64,000 bases of DNA, taken from contig NZ_JMHT01000031.1 in the NCBI RefSeq assembly GCF_001905655.1, forward strand, positions 1-64,000, given 5' to 3'. This document shows, in pieces, positions 44,848-53,763 of this stretch. The stretch comes from Mycobacterium sp. ST-F2. Its GTDB lineage: Bacteria; Actinomycetota; Actinomycetes; Mycobacteriales; Mycobacteriaceae. Both the position numbers and the translations under genes were made by a program. The notes below the pieces were generated by a model that did not search any database, was not told the DNA's origin, and was given only the letters and a program-made list of their open reading frames with translations. Every line of letters begins with the position of its first letter. Position 1 is the stretch's first letter.

Positions 44848-45594
44848 TCAGGCCGTGACCAGCACCGTCAACTGCGCGCCGTCACGTTCGACCCGCAGCC
44901 CGGCGCGACGCGCGACGGCGGCGACGGCGGCTGCATCATCGGGCTCGGCCCGGCTGCCCGCCAGCGCGCGTGCCAGCCGTCCCTTGTGGGCCTTGTTGAA
45001 GTGGCTGACCACCGTGCGCCGGCCGTCGGGGTGCTCGGTGTAGACGTCGACCGTCACCGCGCCGGGAATCTTGCCGAGCGCCTCATACGAGCCGGACCGC
45101 AGGTCGACGATCAACTCCTGCTGCTGGAGTTGGGCCAACACCGGTTCCAGCGCGGGCTTCCACCGGCTGGCCAGGGTGCCGCCGGCCGGCAGTTTCGACG
45201 ACGCGGACAACCGGTAGGCCGGAATCGGGTCGTCGGCGCGCAGCAACCCGAACAGTGCCGATCCGACCGCCAGCCGGGCGTGGGCGCGCGCCGCGGCCGC
45301 GCCTTTCAGCGAGCCGACGTCGAGGGCGTCGTACAGGACTCCCGTGTACCGCTCGATGGCCGGCATCGTCGGCGCGGCGAGCAGTTCGGCGTTGCGCTGG
45401 ATCTCCGAGTCCTGCGACGCGGAGATCGCGAGCGCCTTGCGGCTGGCTTCCGGGTCGGCGGCCAGCGCGACGAGCTCGCCGACCAGGGCCGTCCGCAGCG
45501 GCGTGAGTTCGGGCACACTCAGTGCGCCGAGCTGCAGCGGTGGTCCGTCGCCACCTGGGCGCTTGGTCTCCGAGGGAGGTAGCAGCACGATCAC
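44848..45594 (-). CDS. yaaA: YaaA-family peroxide stress protein
   Basis: The 248-residue protein starts IVLLPPSETKRPGG, the YaaA (DUF328) signature, and continues with ISASQDSEIQRNAELL and a late VVSHFNKAHKGRLARAL. YaaA limits free intracellular iron during hydrogen peroxide stress and has a DNA-binding helix-hairpin-helix-like fold. The GTG at 45594 fits the family N-terminus better than an upstream start at 45627. It lies upstream of the Mn riboswitch and terC on the same strand, an apt partnership because Mn and Fe balance both matter under peroxide stress. Confidence 0.88.
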   Translation of the reverse strand: MIVLLPPSETKRPGGDGPPLQLGALSVPELTPLRTALVGELVALAADPEASRKALAISASQDSEIQRNAELLAAPTMPAIERYTGVLYDALDVGSLKGAAAARAHARLAVGSALFGLLRADDPIPAYRLSASSKLPAGGTLASRWKPALEPVLAQLQQQELIVDLRSGSYEALGKIPGAVTVDVYTEHPDGRRTVVSHFNKAHKGRLARALAGSRAEPDDAAAVAAVARRAGLRVERDGAQLTVLVTA

Positions 45595-45757
45595 GGCGAA
45601 GACGCTAGCGGACGGAAGTGGATACACCTTGGGAGATTGCTTTGCCGCCTCGGTCGCGGTGGCCTAAAGTTCGGTACCTACTGATGTCGGGGTTGAGATC
45701 AGTGGGCCGAGGTTCCGTACCTGCGGTGATTGCGTACCAGGGAATGCTGGGGTGGTT

Positions 45758-45979
45758 ATGGGTAGGAACGCCAAGTTCGCCGTTGACATGCGGGTTCGCG
45801 TCAACCGTGGCGACACCAAGGACGTGCGCGGTGTGATCGTCGAGGATTACGGCGACCATGCGGGTTACTCGGTCGACGTCGGCGACGACCACATTGTCGA
45901 CGCCGCGCGCCGCTGGGCTGTGCTGCTGGACAGCGGATCACTGGTTTTCGCCGACGACGCGCATCTCAAGCCGGAGTAA
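45758..45979 (+). CDS. Small conserved hypothetical protein
   Basis: The 73-residue soluble protein consists mostly of beta-strands (KFAVDMRVRVNRGDTKDVRGVIVEDYGDHAGYSVDVGDDHIVDAARRWAVLL), in a pattern like small SH3/KOW-type barrels. I do not recognise a named family with confidence. The start could be GTG at 45752 or ATG at 45758; the latter is chosen. The 160-bp leader contains imperfect inverted segments (ctactgat and atcagtg) of unclear meaning. It is convergent with the phosphodiesterase gene. Confidence 0.6.
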   Translation: MGRNAKFAVDMRVRVNRGDTKDVRGVIVEDYGDHAGYSVDVGDDHIVDAARRWAVLLDSGSLVFADDAHLKPE

Positions 45980-45993
45980 TCCGGCGCCGACAC

Positions 45994-47145
45994 TCAGCCA
46001 ACAGCGATGAGCAGCGGAACCAGCTGCTCGGCATCAGTCCACGAGCCGTGCTGCCCGATCAAGGCAGATTCGAGGGGTTCGACCGTCCGGCGCACCAATC
46101 CCGCGTTGTCCCTTGCCGCCGCCACGACATCACCGATCCGGCTGCGCGCCGCGTCGCTGACCCGCGCGCCGAACCAGCCCTCGGCGATGGCCTGATCCTT
46201 CGTCCGGACCCAGGCCTTGGCGCCCAGCGCTTCCTGCCAGATGCCCGCGACCGCGTCGGCCGCTCCGTCACCGACGTAGACATGCCGGGCCCGGGCCTCT
46301 CCGGCCACGGCGACGACACCGTCCTGCAGCTCGGGACGCGAGTCGATGTCGACGACGTCGGTGCCGTCGAGGTTGACCATGCCGTGGTCGGCCACGACGG
46401 CGAGCAGGCCACCCGCCGGTAGTGCGTCGACGATCGACTCGACCAGTCGGTCGATCTGCCGCAACTGCATCCGCCAGGCCGTCGACCCCGCGCCGTACAG
46501 ATGGCCGAGCATGTCGAGGTCGGCGTGGTAGCCGTAGCAGAACCCGCCGTCGGCGACGGCCTGCTGCACCCGGGCCGCGAGGTCGCCGAGCCGATGCACC
46601 CCCACGTACTGACCGCCCCGGAGAACCGCCCGGGTCAGTCCCGAGTGGGTGAATTCGGCTCCGGAGATGACGCTGACGGCCATGCCGGCGGCCGCGGCTT
46701 GCGTGAACGTGGTCGGTAGTGGCTGGACGTCCTCTGGCACCAGCACGTCGCGCAGGTCCGCGCCGAACGGATGCGGCGTCCAGCGCAGTGCGTTGACGAC
46801 CCCGTGGTCGGGAATCCGGAACGAGTAACCCACCATGCCGTGCTCGCCGGAGCGCCGGCCGGTGCCCACCGCCGCCAGACCCGCACTGGTGGTCGAGGGG
46901 TACCCGACCCGCAGGTTCTCGCCACGCAGCCCAGCCAGCACGGGCGCGTCGTCGGCGTAGGTGTCGAGCAACTGGGCCCCGAGGCCGTCGATCAACAGGA
47001 CGCAGGCTCCCCGGATGCCGGCCGGCAGGTCGATGTGGCGGTGCACGCCGTCGAGCTGGGCGTCGGGCACGCCCATCGCGGCCAGCACGGCGGGCACCAC
47101 GTCGGCCAGATGCAGTGCGTCGGGTGACGGGCTCGGCACATCCAT
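45994..47145 (-). CDS. Type I phosphodiesterase/nucleotide pyrophosphatase family protein
   Basis: The 383-residue alkaline-phosphatase-superfamily protein has the metal and nucleophile regions CVLLIDGLGAQLL and GYPSTTSAGLAAVGTG (Thr/Ser nucleophile). Metal ligands follow in YHADLDMLGHLYGAGS and AVVADHGMVNL with the His/Asp set. It lacks a signal peptide, so it is likely cytoplasmic. The family cleaves phosphodiesters or pyrophosphates of nucleotides or lipid-linked substrates; the target is unknown. The ATG at 47145 is chosen. Confidence 0.85.
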   Translation of the reverse strand: MDVPSPSPDALHLADVVPAVLAAMGVPDAQLDGVHRHIDLPAGIRGACVLLIDGLGAQLLDTYADDAPVLAGLRGENLRVGYPSTTSAGLAAVGTGRRSGEHGMVGYSFRIPDHGVVNALRWTPHPFGADLRDVLVPEDVQPLPTTFTQAAAAGMAVSVISGAEFTHSGLTRAVLRGGQYVGVHRLGDLAARVQQAVADGGFCYGYHADLDMLGHLYGAGSTAWRMQLRQIDRLVESIVDALPAGGLLAVVADHGMVNLDGTDVVDIDSRPELQDGVVAVAGEARARHVYVGDGAADAVAGIWQEALGAKAWVRTKDQAIAEGWFGARVSDAARSRIGDVVAAARDNAGLVRRTVEPLESALIGQHGSWTDAEQLVPLLIAVG

Positions 47146-47248
47146 GGCCGCGAGCTTAGGGATTTCCGCGCCGAAGTAAATTCAATTACCTATTCGGCGC
47201 CATGAATAGGGAAAACGCAATTATCTCGCGACGCGGGCAAATGCGTTG

Positions 47249-47545
47249 TTATCCGCCCCAGCCGCGGGTGCCGTCCCAGCCGCCGCAAATCCCGTTGAAG
47301 CAGCCGTGGCCGAATCCGCCGGTGACCGGGTTCCAGCCACCGCAGCCCTGCCAGTTCGCTCCGTCGCCGCAACCGCCACCGCCGCCCTGGCCGTCGGGGC
47401 CGCCATAACCGTTGTCGGCAACGACGATCCGGTCCGGAGCAGAGCTTCCGGAGAGGGTCATCGCCGCTGCCGGGGCCGCGACTATTGCTGCTGTGGCGGC
47501 CACCGCGGCGACCGCCGATGTCGTGAATTTCCGCCTAATTAGCAT
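47249..47545 (-). CDS. Secreted Gly-rich small protein
   Basis: The 98-residue protein has a signal peptide (MLIRRKFTTSAVAAVAATAAIVAAPAAA) and a mature part of ~65 residues rich in Gly, Asn, Trp and Cys (GGGGGCGDGANWQGCGGWNP, FGHGCFNGICGGW). The four Cys could form disulfides outside the cell. The ATG at 47545 is preferred because upstream codons lack coding character. Small secreted Gly-rich proteins of this type occur in mycobacteria with no known role. It is divergent from the acyltransferase gene, 204 bp apart. Confidence 0.6.
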   Translation of the reverse strand: MLIRRKFTTSAVAAVAATAAIVAAPAAAMTLSGSSAPDRIVVADNGYGGPDGQGGGGGCGDGANWQGCGGWNPVTGGFGHGCFNGICGGWDGTRGWGG

Positions 47546-47749
47546 GTCTACAGAATGCTCCCGATCCGCTGGATATTCCAGCATCATCGGGCCCGGATTG
47601 ATATCTGTGAGCAGCGTTACTGCTAGACACGCCTTTTTCTCGAAGAAGTGTTTTTGGCCGGGTATCACGCGGTCGGGAGTGTCAGCCGAGGAAAGTCACA
47701 GGTTTCTGAGCCGGGTCCGGGTCGCCGCCGCTGTTACCCTTTTCCCGTC

Positions 47750-48970
47750 ATGAGTGTTGTGCCGAGCGGTGAGATCAAGGCACTGTCCGGCCTGCGCATC
47801 GTCGCCGCAGTGTGGGTGGTGCTGTTCCATTTCCGTCCGCTGTTGAAGCAGGCGTCACCGCCCCTGAGCGACGCTCTCGCCCCGATACTCGACTGCGGCG
47901 CCCAGGGCGTCGATCTGTTCTTCATCCTCAGCGGTTTCGTCCTGACCTGGAACTACCTCGAGCGCATGGGGCCGGCCTGGTCGACGCGAGCGACGCTGCA
48001 TTTCCTGTGGCTGCGCCTGGCCCGGGTCTGGCCTGTCTACCTGGTCACCATGCATCTCGCCGTGGCCTGGATCATCTTCACGCTCAACGTCGGCGACTTC
48101 CCGTCGCCGGAGGCGGCCACCCTGACCGGCCCCAACTACCTGCGCCAGCTGTTCCTGGTCCAGCTGTGGGTGGTGCCCTACTTCGACAACTCCAGCTGGG
48201 ACGGCCCGGCCTGGTCCATCAGCGCGGAGTGGCTCGCCTATCTGTTGTTCGGGCTGTTGGTCATCGTGCTGTTCCGGGTGGCCCGGGCCAGCCGGGCGCG
48301 CGCTCTCCTGTGGCTGGCGTTCGCCGCCACGCTGCCACCGCTGCTGTTCCTGGCCGCGACGGGCGAGTTCTACACGCCCTGGAGCTGGCTGCCGCGCATC
48401 ATCTTGCAGTTCACCGCGGGTGCCCTGGCGTGCGCCGCGGTCCGCAAGCTGAACCTCACCGAGCGCGGTCGGACGGTCGCGGGCGTGCTGTCGGTGGTTT
48501 TCCTGGCCCTCATCGTGGGCCTCGTGTACTGGTTCGACGCCCATCCGATTCCGTCCATCCGTGACGACTTCGGCCTGGTCGACATCTTCTTCCTGCCATT
48601 GGTGGTGGCCTTGTCGGTCGGCACCGGGACGTTGCCTGCGCTGTTGGCGACCCGCGTGATGGTCTACGGCGGCAAGGTCTCGTTCAGTCTGTACATGGTC
48701 CACGAGCTGGTACACCAGGGCTGGAACTGGGCGGCGGCGCAGTACCGCATCGAGATGTTGCCCAGCTGGGGCACCAAGTTCATCGTGCTCGCCCTGCTCG
48801 CCGGATCCTTCGCCGGTGCGGTGGTGCTGTTCCACTACGTCGAAGAACCGGCGCGGCACTGGATGCGCCGTATGGTCGGCCCCGCGGACGACTCGAAAGC
48901 TGTTGCAGGGCAACGTAAACTGCAGGCGATATCTGACGACGACGAAGAGCCCGCCGAGCGGGCGGGCTGA
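47750..48970 (+). CDS. Membrane acyltransferase 3 (OafA/NodX-type)
   Basis: The 406-residue protein has about ten membrane helices and the acyltransferase-3 signatures: ALSGLRIVAAVWVVLFHFRPL with the conserved Arg and the catalytic-site His, FFILSGFVLTWNY, and GGKVSFSLYMVHELVH. It transfers acyl groups across the membrane onto surface glycans. The next gene encodes a secreted SGNH hydrolase, a pairing known from O-acetylation systems; in M. tuberculosis Rv0517-Rv0518 have the same layout as recalled. The ATG at 47750 (MSVVPSGEIKAL) is chosen over an upstream start without family similarity. Confidence 0.88.
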   Translation: MSVVPSGEIKALSGLRIVAAVWVVLFHFRPLLKQASPPLSDALAPILDCGAQGVDLFFILSGFVLTWNYLERMGPAWSTRATLHFLWLRLARVWPVYLVTMHLAVAWIIFTLNVGDFPSPEAATLTGPNYLRQLFLVQLWVVPYFDNSSWDGPAWSISAEWLAYLLFGLLVIVLFRVARASRARALLWLAFAATLPPLLFLAATGEFYTPWSWLPRIILQFTAGALACAAVRKLNLTERGRTVAGVLSVVFLALIVGLVYWFDAHPIPSIRDDFGLVDIFFLPLVVALSVGTGTLPALLATRVMVYGGKVSFSLYMVHELVHQGWNWAAAQYRIEMLPSWGTKFIVLALLAGSFAGAVVLFHYVEEPARHWMRRMVGPADDSKAVAGQRKLQAISDDDEEPAERAG

Positions 48971-48987
48971 CCGGAATTGGGAGAGTA

Positions 48988-49674
48988 GTGCGCCATCTGA
49001 CGACCTTGTTGCTGACGGCTGCGCTCTGCGCGGTGTCCGTGGTGAGCACACCCGGTTCGGCGTACGCGTACCGCAACGTGCGCCCGGGGATGCCCGACCG
49101 CGTCGCGGTGATCAGCGACTCGTACACCAACGGCACCAACTTCGGCGGCCAGGGTCCGCGGAGCTGGCCGGCGCAGGCCGGACGCAACCTGGAGGCGTGG
49201 GGCGTTCCGATCACCGCCGACGTCGCCGCCGAGGGCCGGGCCGGATACGTCGTGCGCGGCGACCACGGCAGCATCTTCCGGGACCTGACGGCGCGTGCCG
49301 TGCGCCCGGACGACGCGCTCGTGGTGTTCTTCGGCTCCCGCAACGACCAGGGCGTCGACCTCATGCAGCTGTCGGGGATGGCGCACGACGCCTTCATGCA
49401 GGCCCGGGCGACGGCGCCGGGTGCCAAGCTGTTGGTGATCGGGCCGCCGTGGCCGACGGCCGACGTGCCACCGGCGGTCCTGCAGATCAGGGATGTGCTC
49501 GGCATGCAGGCCGGGATGGCCGGTGCCACGTTCGTCGACCCGATCGCCGAGCGCTGGTTCGTCGACCGTCCCGACCTGATCGCGTCCGACGGGGTGCACC
49601 CGACAGACGCCGGACATGATTACCTGGCGGGCCTCATCGCACCGCGGATCCGAGCTGAACTGCCTATTCGCTGA
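48988..49674 (+). CDS. Secreted SGNH-hydrolase
   Basis: The 228-residue protein has a signal peptide (cleavage near GSAYA-YR) and an SGNH fold. Block I is AVISDSYTNG (nucleophile Ser), block III is VVFFGSRNDQG (Asn), and block V is ASDGVHPTDAGH (Asp and His). It likely adds or removes acyl groups on cell-wall glycans with the acyltransferase encoded 17 bp upstream. It starts with GTG. Its 3' end overlaps the convergent GGDEF gene by 11 bp. Confidence 0.88.
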   Translation: MRHLTTLLLTAALCAVSVVSTPGSAYAYRNVRPGMPDRVAVISDSYTNGTNFGGQGPRSWPAQAGRNLEAWGVPITADVAAEGRAGYVVRGDHGSIFRDLTARAVRPDDALVVFFGSRNDQGVDLMQLSGMAHDAFMQARATAPGAKLLVIGPPWPTADVPPAVLQIRDVLGMQAGMAGATFVDPIAERWFVDRPDLIASDGVHPTDAGHDYLAGLIAPRIRAELPIR

Positions 49675-50743
49675 TCGGCAGATCGTCCCGCACGTCGTAG
49701 CGGACGTCGTTGCCGCCGTCCTCGCGGGCCAGCTCCATGGCTTGCTCGGCGGCGGCCAGCAGCGCATCGATGACGACCTCGGGCGGGTGGACCGTCAGCG
49801 GAGCCAACGGGGTGCACACCACGCCGATGCTCGCCGTCACCCGCGAGGGCGTCGATTTCATGGCGCCCTGAACCCGATCGATCAGCGGTGACGCGTCCGG
49901 CGTGGTGAAGGTGTCCGCGACGATGAACTCGCTGTCGGAGATGTGTGCGGCGATCGCGTTGCGGCGCACGGTTTCCCGGAGTGCCTGGCTGACATCGATG
50001 CGGGCCCGGTTGGCGTGCCGGGGCCCGGAAATCGATGACAGCAGCGGGAAGCTGTCGATGCTGACCACGGCCAGCACCATGTGGCGGTCGTCCTGCCGGT
50101 TGCGGGCGGCGAGCAGGTTCGCGGCCCGTGAGTACAGGCCGTCGGTGTTGAGCAACCCGGTCAGCGGTTCGATCTCGCTGTGGTGGATGTCGGTTGCACT
50201 CAGCCCGATCGCGGTGCGGCAGGTGAAGACCACAAAGACGTTGACCAACGCGATGACGAGGGCGACGCTGCAGGCCAGCACCGGATCGTGCGCCCCGATC
50301 CGCACCGCCAGGTAGCCCAACGTCACGGCACCCACGCCCCACGGCGCGATGAGAAGTATCGGGCGGTGCATGAACGCCATGTACCCGGCTGTGAAGACGA
50401 AGGCGATGGTGGCGAGCATCCCGAGCATCGGGTCCGACATCACCAGGCAGGCGGCGCTCGTCGGGATCGCCCACAGCGTCGCGGTGATCGCGGAGAAGCG
50501 TTCGGACGGCCACGAGTGTCGAAGCCACACCGAAGCGACAGCCAGACCGTAGACGGCGATGGCGACCGCGATGGCATGATTCACCGGTCCCTGCGGCCCG
50601 GCGGGGCTGAGAGTCAGGAGGAGGGGCAGCAGCGCGACGCCGCCGTTGATCAAGGCGACGATCCGGCATGTCGTAGCTTGCAGTCCACGTGCGGCCAGCA
50701 GCGAGGTGAGCCAGTAATAGTTGCTCTGGCCGCCGCGGATCAT
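49664..50743 (-). CDS. Membrane protein with degenerate GGDEF domain
   Basis: The 359-residue protein has about six N-terminal membrane helices (residues ~25-190) and a C-terminal GGDEF-like domain beginning EIEPLTGLLNTDGLYSRAAN. At the catalytic A-site, where active enzymes carry GGDEF, it reads AHISDSEFIVADT, so two or three key residues are replaced and diguanylate cyclase activity is unlikely. It may bind nucleotides or serve as a partner for another protein. Mycobacteria have several such degenerate paralogues. The ATG at 50743 is chosen. Confidence 0.8.
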   Translation of the reverse strand: MIRGGQSNYYWLTSLLAARGLQATTCRIVALINGGVALLPLLLTLSPAGPQGPVNHAIAVAIAVYGLAVASVWLRHSWPSERFSAITATLWAIPTSAACLVMSDPMLGMLATIAFVFTAGYMAFMHRPILLIAPWGVGAVTLGYLAVRIGAHDPVLACSVALVIALVNVFVVFTCRTAIGLSATDIHHSEIEPLTGLLNTDGLYSRAANLLAARNRQDDRHMVLAVVSIDSFPLLSSISGPRHANRARIDVSQALRETVRRNAIAAHISDSEFIVADTFTTPDASPLIDRVQGAMKSTPSRVTASIGVVCTPLAPLTVHPPEVVIDALLAAAEQAMELAREDGGNDVRYDVRDDLPISE

Positions 50744-50992
50744 GGCACGCCTTCGACATGCAGGTGCATGGGCAGCAGATTAACAATTGGTGTCTGCGAT
50801 TTTGGGTGACGTGGGCAAACCCGGCGCAGACGTTCAGGTATGGAAACCGGTCTCCGGAATTTGACGTGATTTTCCAGTGTGTGCGGAGCCGGTCGCCTAA
50901 AGTTTCGGCGGAACAACGGCTTTGACGCCGACGAACCACGGCCGCTGGGTGGATCCCGCCGTGAATCGCGTGACACACATCACTCCGAAGTC

Positions 50993-51022
50993 TTGACTCA
51001 GTCCAAAAAAGCGCGTAGAAGT
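50993..51022 (+). promoter_or_regulatory. furA-katG promoter
   Basis: A -35 element ttgact (50993-50998) and a -10 element tagaag (51016-51021) are separated by 17 bp. The -10 ends only 7 bp before the furA GTG, so the message starts at or next to the start codon (leaderless). The A-rich spacer (ccaaaaaagcgc) is where FurA binds in mycobacterial relatives. Confidence 0.75.
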
Positions 51023-51028
51023 GAACAC

Positions 51029-51478
51029 GTGACGACCGACTACACGGAGCAGCTGCGTTCCGCAGATCTCCGTGTGACACGTCCCCGCCTCGCAGTACTC
51101 GAGGTGGTGGCCGGCCGTCCGCATGCCGACACCGAAAGCGTCTTCGACGCGGTTCGCGCGATCCTGCCCGACGTCTCCCGCCAAGCGGTGTACGACGTGC
51201 TGGCGGCGCTGACCACGGCCGGCCTGATCCGCCGTATCCAACCCTCGGGCTCGGTGGCCCGCTACGAAACCCGGGTGGGGGACAACCACCACCACGTCGT
51301 CTGCCGCTCCTGCGGCACCATCGCCGACATCGACTGCGCCACCGGGGAAGCGCCGTGCCTCACCCCCGCCGACAACATCGGCGTGCTCGACGGTTTCGTC
51401 GTCGATGAAGCCGAAGTCATCTACTGGGGCGTGTGCCCCGACTGCGCGGCGGCAACAACTTCACGATCACATCCGTGA
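51029..51478 (+). CDS. furA: Ferric uptake regulator-family repressor FurA
   Basis: The 149-residue Fur-family protein has a winged helix (TRPRLAVLEVVAGRPHADTESVFDAVRAILPDVSRQAVYDVLAALTTAGLI) and the metal-binding segment RVGDNHHHVVCRSCGTIADIDC with a closing CPDC. It represses its own operon with katG and is sensitive to oxidation. The GTG at 51029 matches the known leaderless FurA start; longer frames are upstream noise. katG follows after 36 bp in the same operon. In M. tuberculosis the pair is Rv1909c-Rv1908c. Confidence 0.93.
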   Translation: MTTDYTEQLRSADLRVTRPRLAVLEVVAGRPHADTESVFDAVRAILPDVSRQAVYDVLAALTTAGLIRRIQPSGSVARYETRVGDNHHHVVCRSCGTIADIDCATGEAPCLTPADNIGVLDGFVVDEAEVIYWGVCPDCAAATTSRSHP

Positions 51479-51514
51479 TCGCAGCCCAATTCACCACCCT
51501 CGAAAGGAAGTGCA

Positions 51515-53707
51515 GTGCCTGAGGAAACTCACCCTCCGATCGGAGAAGCACAGACCGAGCCCGCCGAAAGCGGTTGCCCGATGCGCATCAAGCCGCCTGT
51601 CGAGGGAGGTAGCAACCGGGACTGGTGGCCCAACGCCGTCAACCTCAAGATCTTGCAGAAGAACCCGCCGGCCATCGACCCGACGGATGAGGGTTACGAC
51701 TACCGCGAGGCTGTCAAGACCCTCGATTTCGAGGCCTTCGAGCGCGATTTCGACGCCCTGCTGACCGATTCACAGGACTGGTGGCCCGCCGACTTCGGTC
51801 ACTACGGTCCGCTGTTCGTGCGCATGTCGTGGCACGCCGCGGGCACCTACCGCGTCGAGGATGGCCGCGGCGGCGGCGGTCGTGGCATGCAGCGTTTCGC
51901 CCCGCTGAACAGCTGGCCCGACAACGTCAGTCTGGACAAGGCCCGCCGTCTGCTGTGGCCGCTGAAGAAGAAGTACGGCAAGAAGATCTCGTGGTCGGAC
52001 CTCATCGTCTACGCGGGCAACCGCGCGATGGAGCACATGGGCTTCAAGACCGCCGGTTTCGCCTTCGGTCGCCCGGACTACTGGGAGCCCGAGGAGGACA
52101 TCTACTGGGGCTCGGAGCACGAATGGCTGGGTTCGCAGGACCGCTACGCCGGTACCGACCGCACCAAGCTGGAGAACCCGCTGGCCGCCAGCCACATGGG
52201 TCTGATCTACGTCAATCCCGAAGGCCCCGAGGGCAATCCGGATTACCTCGCTGCTGCCGTCGACATCCGCGAGACCTTCGGCCGCATGGCGATGAACGAC
52301 GTGGAGACCGCCGCCCTGATCGTCGGCGGCCACACCTTCGGTAAGGCCCACGGCGCCACCGACATCGAGAACGGTGTGGAGCCCGAGGCCGCCCCGCTGC
52401 AGGAGATGGGATTCGGCTGGGCCAACCCGGGCGTCGGCAACGAGACCGTCAGCAGCGGCCTGGAGGTGACCTGGACCCACACCCCGACCAAGTGGGACAA
52501 CTCCTTCCTGGAGATCCTGTACGGCAACGAGTGGGAGCTGACCAAGAGCCCGCAGGGTGCCAATCAGTGGAAGCCCAAGGACGGCGGCTGGGCCAACTCG
52601 GTGCCGATGGCGCAGGGCACCGGCAAGACCCACCCGTCGATGCTGACCACCGACCTGTCGATGCGGTTCGACCCGATCTACGGCGAGATCACGCGCCGCT
52701 GGCTGGACCACCCGGAGGAGCTGGCCGAGGAATACGCCAAGGCGTGGTTCAAGCTGCTGCACCGCGACATGGGTCCGGTAGTGCGCTACCTCGGCCCGCT
52801 GGTGCCGAAGCAGACGTGGCTGTGGCAGGACATCGTGCCGGCCGGCAAGACGCTGTCCGCCGATGACGTCGCCTCGCTGAAGACCGCCATCGCCGAATCG
52901 GGCCTGTCGGTGCAGCAGCTGGTCAACACCGCGTGGAAGGCGGCGGCCTCGTTCCGCTCCAGCGACATGCGTGGTGGCGCCAACGGTGGCCGCATCCGGC
53001 TGCAGCCGCAGCTCGGCTGGGAGGTCAACGAGCCCGACGAGCTGGCTCAGGTGATCCGCAAGCTCGAGGAGATCCAGCAGGCCTCGTCGACCGGTGTGTC
53101 GTTCGCCGACCTGGTGGTCCTCGGCGGTGTCGTCGGCCTCGAAAAGGCCATCAAGGACGCCGGTTTCGATGTCGCGGTGCCGTTCACCTCGGGTCGCGGC
53201 GACGCGAGCCAGGATCAGACCGACGTCGAGTCGTTCGCCTACCTGGAGCCCAAGGGCGACGGTTTCCGGAACTTCGTGGGCAAGGGCGACACTCTGCCGT
53301 CCGAGTACCGGCTGATCGACCGTGCCAACCTGCTGGGCCTGTCGGCACCGGAGCTGACCGTCCTGATCGGTGGTCTGCGGGTGCTCGGCGCCAACCACGG
53401 TGGTTCGGACCTCGGTGTGCTGACGGAGAACGTGGGTCACCTGACCAACGACTTCTTCGTCAACCTGACCGACATGGCCACCAAGTGGGCTCCGTCGCCG
53501 GCCGACGACGGCACCTACGTGGGCACCGACCGCGCCAGCGGCGCGCCGAAGTGGACCGCCAGCCGTGTCGACCTGCTGTTCGGCTCCAACTCGCAGCTGC
53601 GGGCGCTGGCCGAGGTGTACGCCGAGGACGACAGCAAGGAGAAGTTCGTCAAGGACTTCGTCGCGGCGTGGACCAAGGTGATGGACGCCGACCGGTTCGA
53701 CGTCTAG
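51515..53707 (+). CDS. katG: Catalase-peroxidase KatG
   Basis: The 730-residue protein has duplicated peroxidase domains. The distal site is [13 protein letters not shown] (Arg, Trp, His), the proximal haem His lies in [11 protein letters not shown], and the Met-Tyr-Trp cross-link residues are visible in [17 protein letters not shown] and FGRMAMND. The position equal to Ser315 of M. tuberculosis KatG reads [10 protein letters not shown], so the Ser is present. It removes hydrogen peroxide and activates isoniazid in mycobacteria. A GAAAGGAAG ribosome site precedes the start. It is cotranscribed with furA. Confidence 0.97.
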   Translation: MPEETHPPIGEAQTEPAESGCPMRIKPPVEGGSNRDWWPNAVNLKILQKNPPAIDPTDEGYDYREAVKTLDFEAFERDFDALLTDSQDWWPADFGHYGPLFVRMSWHAAGTYRVEDGRGGGGRGMQRFAPLNSWPDNVSLDKARRLLWPLKKKYGKKISWSDLIVYAGNRAMEHMGFKTAGFAFGRPDYWEPEEDIYWGSEHEWLGSQDRYAGTDRTKLENPLAASHMGLIYVNPEGPEGNPDYLAAAVDIRETFGRMAMNDVETAALIVGGHTFGKAHGATDIENGVEPEAAPLQEMGFGWANPGVGNETVSSGLEVTWTHTPTKWDNSFLEILYGNEWELTKSPQGANQWKPKDGGWANSVPMAQGTGKTHPSMLTTDLSMRFDPIYGEITRRWLDHPEELAEEYAKAWFKLLHRDMGPVVRYLGPLVPKQTWLWQDIVPAGKTLSADDVASLKTAIAESGLSVQQLVNTAWKAAASFRSSDMRGGANGGRIRLQPQLGWEVNEPDELAQVIRKLEEIQQASSTGVSFADLVVLGGVVGLEKAIKDAGFDVAVPFTSGRGDASQDQTDVESFAYLEPKGDGFRNFVGKGDTLPSEYRLIDRANLLGLSAPELTVLIGGLRVLGANHGGSDLGVLTENVGHLTNDFFVNLTDMATKWAPSPADDGTYVGTDRASGAPKWTASRVDLLFGSNSQLRALAEVYAEDDSKEKFVKDFVAAWTKVMDADRFDV

Positions 53708-53720
53708 TCGCAACATGATT

Positions 53721-53756
53721 CAGTACCCCGTGAGCCTTCGGGCTCACGGGGTACTG
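53721..53756 (+). terminator. Strong terminator after katG
   Basis: A perfect 16-bp stem (cagtaccccgtgagcc at 53721-53736, complement at 53741-53756) closes with a ttcg tetraloop. It begins 13 bp after the katG stop and ends 7 bp before the LysR start codon. It has no T-run but is a very stable hairpin. Confidence 0.85.
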
Positions 53757-53763
53757 TGCTTTC

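Noticed and set aside
51770..53716. 648-codon frame antisense to katG
   Set aside because: It mirrors katG codon structure and has low-complexity His/Arg/Val-rich composition. katG is certain.
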